64,000 bases of DNA from Nocardioides sp. InS609-2 (GTDB lineage Bacteria; Actinomycetota; Actinomycetes; Propionibacteriales; Nocardioidaceae), in NCBI RefSeq assembly GCF_023208195.1, contig NZ_CP060034.1, positions 3,472,001 to 3,536,000 on the forward strand. Reading direction: 5' to 3'. Shown here piece after piece: positions 60,909-64,000 of this stretch (its first letter is position 1; each line of letters starts with the position of its first letter). The notes beneath the pieces are model-generated. The model worked only from the letters and a program-made list of their open reading frames with translations, searched no databases and was not told where the DNA came from. A program made the position numbers and the translations under genes.

Positions 60909-62387
60909 ATGGACAACCTCACGGTGATCGTCCTGGCCGCGGGTGGTGGCACCCGGATGAAGTCGAAGACGATGAAGGTGCTGCATCCGGTCGGCGGGCG
61001 CTCGATGATCGGCCACGTGCTGGCCGCGGTCAGCGCGATGGAGCCGCAGCGGATCGTCGCGGTGGTGGGCACCCAGCGTGAGCAGGTCGGCCCGCACATC
61101 CGGGCCCTCGTGCCCGACGTGCTGCTCGCCGTGCAGGAGAAGCAGGAAGGTACGGCGCACGCCGTCCGGGTCGCGATGGAGGTGGCCGGCCCCACGCACG
61201 GCACCGTGATCGTGGCCGCCGGCGACACCCCGCTGCTCGAGGGCGAGAGCCTGCGGGCGTTCGCGGCCGAGCATGAAGCGGCCCAGCGGGCGGTCAGCAT
61301 CTTGACCGGACTGGTCGCCGACCCCTTCGGCTACGGCCGCATCGTGCGCACCTCCGAGGGCGACGTCGAGGCGATCGTCGAGGAGAAGGACGCCAGCGAC
61401 GAGCAGCGGCTGATCCGCGAGATCAACTCCGGCATCTTGGCCTTCGACGTGGAGTTCCTGCTCGAGGCGCTGCCGCAGATCGGCAACGACAACGCCAAGG
61501 GCGAGTTCTACCTCACCGACGCCGTGCAGATCGCCCGCGAGGCCGGCCTCACCGTCGGCGCACACACCATCTCCGACGTGATGCAGACGCAAGGAGCGAA
61601 CGACCGGGTCCAGCTGGCCGAGCTCGGCCGCGAGCTCAACCGCCGCATCGTCACGCGCTGGATGCGCGACGGCGTGACGGTCATGGACCCCGCCACCACC
61701 TGGATCGACGCCGACGTCGTGCTCGGCCAGGACGCCACGATCCTGCCCGGCACCCAGCTGCTCGGCGCCACGGTCGTCGGCGAGGACGCCGTCGTCGGGC
61801 CCGACACGACGCTCAAGGACTGCGAGATCGGCGCGGGAGCCCGCGTCGTACGCACTCATGCCGAACTGGCCGTGATCGGTGACGGGGCCACCGTCGGCCC
61901 GTTCTCGTTCCTGCGTCCGGGCACCAACCTCGGCATCGGCGGCAAGATCGGCGGGTTCGTCGAGACCAAGAACGCCATCATCGGCGACGGCGCGAAGGTG
62001 CCACATCTCTCCTACGTCGGAGACGCCGAGATCGGTGAGGGCACCAACATCGGGGCCGGCACGATCTTCGCCAACTACGACGGCGTCGAGAAGCACCGCA
62101 CCACCGTAGGGAGGCACGCGCGCACCGGATCCAACAACACGTTCGTGGCCCCGGTCTCGATCGGCGACGGCGCCGGCACGGCCGGGGGCACCGTCGTACG
62201 ACGCGACGTACCCCCCGGCGCGCTGGCCGTGAGCAGCGGCCCGCAGCGCAACATCGAGGCGTGGGCACAGTCCAAGCGGCCGGGCACAGCGCAGGCCGAG
62301 GCGGCGTCACGCTCAGGACGTCCCGCGGATGAACAACAGGTGGACCCCGGGGTTGGGGCCGGCGCCTCCGGTGAGACAGAATCTTGA
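60909..62387 (+). CDS. glmU: bifunctional GlmU uridyltransferase/acetyltransferase
   Basis: A 492-residue enzyme making UDP-GlcNAc for peptidoglycan. The N-terminal pyrophosphorylase half has VLAAGGGTRMKSKTMKVLHP, AAGDTPLLEG and GEFYLTDAV. The C-terminal left-handed beta-helix contains GPFSFLRPGTNLGIGGKIGG, VETKNAIIG, GAGTIFANYDGVEKHRT and the acetyl-CoA region GTAGGTVVRRDVPPGAL. A low-complexity C-terminal tail of about 45 residues is added, as in other actinobacteria. ATG 60909 follows GGGAGAAGGCAGGAG. It precedes prs, a conserved pairing. Confidence 0.95.
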   Translation: MDNLTVIVLAAGGGTRMKSKTMKVLHPVGGRSMIGHVLAAVSAMEPQRIVAVVGTQREQVGPHIRALVPDVLLAVQEKQEGTAHAVRVAMEVAGPTHGTVIVAAGDTPLLEGESLRAFAAEHEAAQRAVSILTGLVADPFGYGRIVRTSEGDVEAIVEEKDASDEQRLIREINSGILAFDVEFLLEALPQIGNDNAKGEFYLTDAVQIAREAGLTVGAHTISDVMQTQGANDRVQLAELGRELNRRIVTRWMRDGVTVMDPATTWIDADVVLGQDATILPGTQLLGATVVGEDAVVGPDTTLKDCEIGAGARVVRTHAELAVIGDGATVGPFSFLRPGTNLGIGGKIGGFVETKNAIIGDGAKVPHLSYVGDAEIGEGTNIGAGTIFANYDGVEKHRTTVGRHARTGSNNTFVAPVSIGDGAGTAGGTVVRRDVPPGALAVSSGPQRNIEAWAQSKRPGTAQAEAASRSGRPADEQQVDPGVGAGASGETES

Positions 62388-62422
62388 CCGGCACTCCACC
62401 CCCGATCGAGGAGCCACCCAGA

Positions 62423-63403
62423 GTGAGCGGAATGAAGCGGACCACCGAGAAGAACCTGATGGTCTTCAGTGGCCGGGCCCACCCCGAGCTCTCCGCGGAG
62501 GTCTCCACCCTGCTGGGCAGCGGGCTCGTGCCGCAGTCGGCCTACGAGTTCGCCAACTCTGAGATCTACATCCGCTACGAGGAGTCGGTGCGCGGCTGCG
62601 ACGCCTTCGTGATCCAGAGCCACACCGCTCCGATCAACGAGTGGATCATGGAGCACCTGATCATGGTCGACGCGCTCAAGCGGGCGTCCGCCAAGCGCAT
62701 CACGGTCGTCATGCCGTTCTACGGCTACGCCCGCCAGGACAAGAAGCACCGCGGCCGCGAGCCGATCTCGGCCCGGCTGATGGCCGACCTCTTCAAGACC
62801 GCCGGCGCCGACCGGCTGATCACCGTCGACCTGCACGCCGACCAGATCCAGGGCTTCTTCGACGGCCCCGTCGACCACCTGATGGCGCTGCCGATCCTGG
62901 CCGACTACGTGCGCGAGAAGTACGGCGACCAGCGCCTCGCGATCGTCTCCCCGGACGCCGGCCGGATCAAGGTGGCCGAGCGCTGGTCGGCCCGCCTGGG
63001 TGGCGCGCCGCTGGCCTTCATCCACAAGACGCGTCGCACCGACCGGCCCAACGAGACCGTCGCCAACCGCGTCGTCGGTGACGTCAGTGGCCGGATGTGC
63101 GTGCTCGTCGACGACATGATCGACACCGGCGGCACGATCGTGAAGGCCGCCGAGGCGCTGATGAACGACGGCGCCGCGGGCGTGATCATCGCCGCGACGC
63201 ACGCCATCTTGTCCGACCCGGCCGTCGACCGGCTCAAGAACAGCTCGGCCGCCGAGATCATCGTGACCAACACGCTGCCGATCACCGACGACCGCAAGTT
63301 CGACAAGCTGACCTGCCTGTCTATCGCGCCACTGCTCGCGCGCGCCATCCGTGAGGTCTTCGAGGACGGGTCGGTCACGAGCATGTTCGACGGGCACGCC
63401 TGA
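62423..63403 (+). CDS. prs: ribose-phosphate pyrophosphokinase
   Basis: A 326-residue PRPP synthetase. GTG 62423 is chosen because GAGGAG lies 9 nt upstream; a TTG at 62384 and an ATG at 62432 are less likely. FYGYARQDKKHRGREPIS holds the ATP/ribose-5-phosphate site, VDLHADQIQGFFDGPVDHL the class I loop, and VLVDDMIDTGGTI the PRPP-binding signature. It supplies PRPP for nucleotides, histidine, tryptophan and NAD and sits next to glmU as in mycobacteria and Streptomyces. Confidence 0.95.
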   Translation: MSGMKRTTEKNLMVFSGRAHPELSAEVSTLLGSGLVPQSAYEFANSEIYIRYEESVRGCDAFVIQSHTAPINEWIMEHLIMVDALKRASAKRITVVMPFYGYARQDKKHRGREPISARLMADLFKTAGADRLITVDLHADQIQGFFDGPVDHLMALPILADYVREKYGDQRLAIVSPDAGRIKVAERWSARLGGAPLAFIHKTRRTDRPNETVANRVVGDVSGRMCVLVDDMIDTGGTIVKAAEALMNDGAAGVIIAATHAILSDPAVDRLKNSSAAEIIVTNTLPITDDRKFDKLTCLSIAPLLARAIREVFEDGSVTSMFDGHA

Positions 63404-63437
63404 GCCCCGATACACCTGGGTCTCGATACACCTCGCA

Positions 63438-63485
63438 AGGCACTCGACCACCGAAGGGTGTGGCGAGGCACTCGACCACCGAAGG
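63438..63485. repeat. 20-bp direct repeat between prs and pepN
   Basis: AGGCACTCGACCACCGAAGG occurs at 63438-63457 and 63466-63485 (period 28). CCTCGC and GCGAGG around it form a short inverted repeat, and CGATACACCT occurs twice just upstream. This resembles the TCGATAC...CTCGACCACCGA-type palindromic intergenic repeats found in many actinobacterial genomes. It fills the 87-bp gap between the convergent genes. Confidence 0.6.
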
Positions 63486-63490
63486 CAGCT

Positions 63491-64000
63491 TCAGCGCAGT
63501 TTCAGGGCCACGTCCAGGTCGTCGACGCGGTCGCTCCAGGTGCGGGCCAGCACGGTGGTGACGCCCTCGTCGACGCGGGCGGCCAGGGCGTCACGCAGTC
63601 CCTGCAGGTCTTCGGTGGCCAGCGGGAGGAACGGGAAGCTGTTGCCCACGACCAGGCTGTAGGCCTGGCCACGGCGCTCTGCGACGGCGGGGGCCTCGGC
63701 GGCGTACCTCGCGAGGTACGGCGCGACGAGCTCGGCCTGGCCGGCCGTCCAGAAGCCGGCTGACGTGGCGGTGAACTCGCGGTTCGACGGGTCGCCGTCG
63801 TACATCTCGCCCCACGCGGCGGCCTTGGCATCGGCGGTCGGGATCGCCGCGCGGGCGGCCCGTGCGCCGAGCTCGCCGGAGGCGGACGGGTCGTCCGCGA
63901 GCTCGGTGTCGATGAGCGCGGGGTCGGCGCCGAGAGCGATCAGGCGGCGTACGACGAGCCAGCGCACGTCCCGGTCGAGCTCGCGTCCGTCGACCTGACC
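63491..64000 (-). CDS. pepN: aminopeptidase N, C-terminal part (5' end outside window)
   Basis: The 3' portion of a minus-strand gene that runs through the right edge; about 170 residues are visible. The fragment resembles the ERAP1-like helical C-terminal domain of actinobacterial PepN (VRRLIALGADPALIDTELAD, then WGEMYDGDPSNREFTATSAG and YSLVVGNSFPFLPL, ending VDDLDVALKLR). The zinc site (HExxH) would lie upstream, outside the window. PepN removes N-terminal residues from peptides in the cytosol. The internal ATG at 63967 is not the real start. Confidence 0.85.
   Translation of the reverse strand, partial: GQVDGRELDRDVRWLVVRRLIALGADPALIDTELADDPSASGELGARAARAAIPTADAKAAAWGEMYDGDPSNREFTATSAGFWTAGQAELVAPYLARYAAEAPAVAERRGQAYSLVVGNSFPFLPLATEDLQGLRDALAARVDEGVTTVLARTWSDRVDDLDVALKLR

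Overview
The window is high-GC actinobacterial DNA, most likely from Nocardioides or a close relative in the Nocardioidaceae. This rests on the gene repertoire (a conservon, coproporphyrin-type heme genes with HemQ, WS/DGAT, ThrE, DUF3000 beside RNase D, glmU-prs with a tRNA-Gln), on frequent GTG starts and on strong GC3 bias. The lineage is inferred, since no rRNA gene is present. Coding is dense on both strands, with many 1-4 nt overlaps and convergent genes whose ends interlock.

Layout. 1-4717: a conservon (sensor kinase, Roadblock protein, DUF742 protein, GTPase) abutted by an amino-acid-type solute-binding lipoprotein. 4779-9364: accessory stretch with an RTX-repeat protein, DUF3253, a frameshifted SWIM zinc-finger gene and a VapBC-like toxin-antitoxin pair. 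9346-12398: glycogen synthesis (glgA and glgC divergent) and a Mug-type uracil glycosylase. 12474-16653: lipoprotein, NAGPA-domain protein, orphan adenine methyltransferase, a decayed SDR and an AbiEi/DUF559-type protein. 16685-22233: WS/DGAT, FUSC protein, Y-family polymerase, ThrE exporter, DUF402. 22243-25260: SDR plus Baeyer-Villiger-type monooxygenase, divergent from a TetR regulator across a clear operator. 25297-28083: NUDIX/NrtR-like protein and an OmpR-type two-component system. 28356-34886: HrpA helicase, PemK-like toxin preceded by a structured-RNA candidate, solute-binding lipoprotein.

34823-42693 holds heme and RNA housekeeping genes: RNase D, DUF3000, hemE, hemY/hemG and hemQ (coproporphyrin-dependent heme route). 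Between hemE and hemY sits an ECF41 sigma factor with its carboxymuconolactone decarboxylase partner and a DUF4349 lipoprotein. The sigma factor and its partner face each other across two copies of the ECF41 promoter. 42780-48809 carries cell-surface glycan genes (methyltransferase, multi-spanning membrane protein, epimerase, GT2, nucleotide-sugar dehydrogenase) with msrB between them. 48893-52298 has a stand-alone LigD-type polymerase, a decayed DUF559 gene, a DinB/DUF664 protein and a sulfotransferase. 52285-54843 is a TetR-MFS-VOC module with two palindromic operators. 54840-59356 contains a GT4-Stealth fusion, a USP-like protein and a LigC-like ATP-dependent ligase with a tiny membrane protein. 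59408-64000 runs YbdK-type ligase, a tandem repeat that has copied the 5' end of a tRNA-Gln gene, glmU, prs and the 3' end of pepN.

The least explained signals are the multi-branched RNA fold at 32817-32903, the 67-bp tandem repeats fused to the tRNA-Gln gene, a set of long intergenic hairpins that often invade gene ends, the mirror-image ECF41 promoters, and the GT4-Stealth fusion. No prophage, insertion sequence or CRISPR array was seen.
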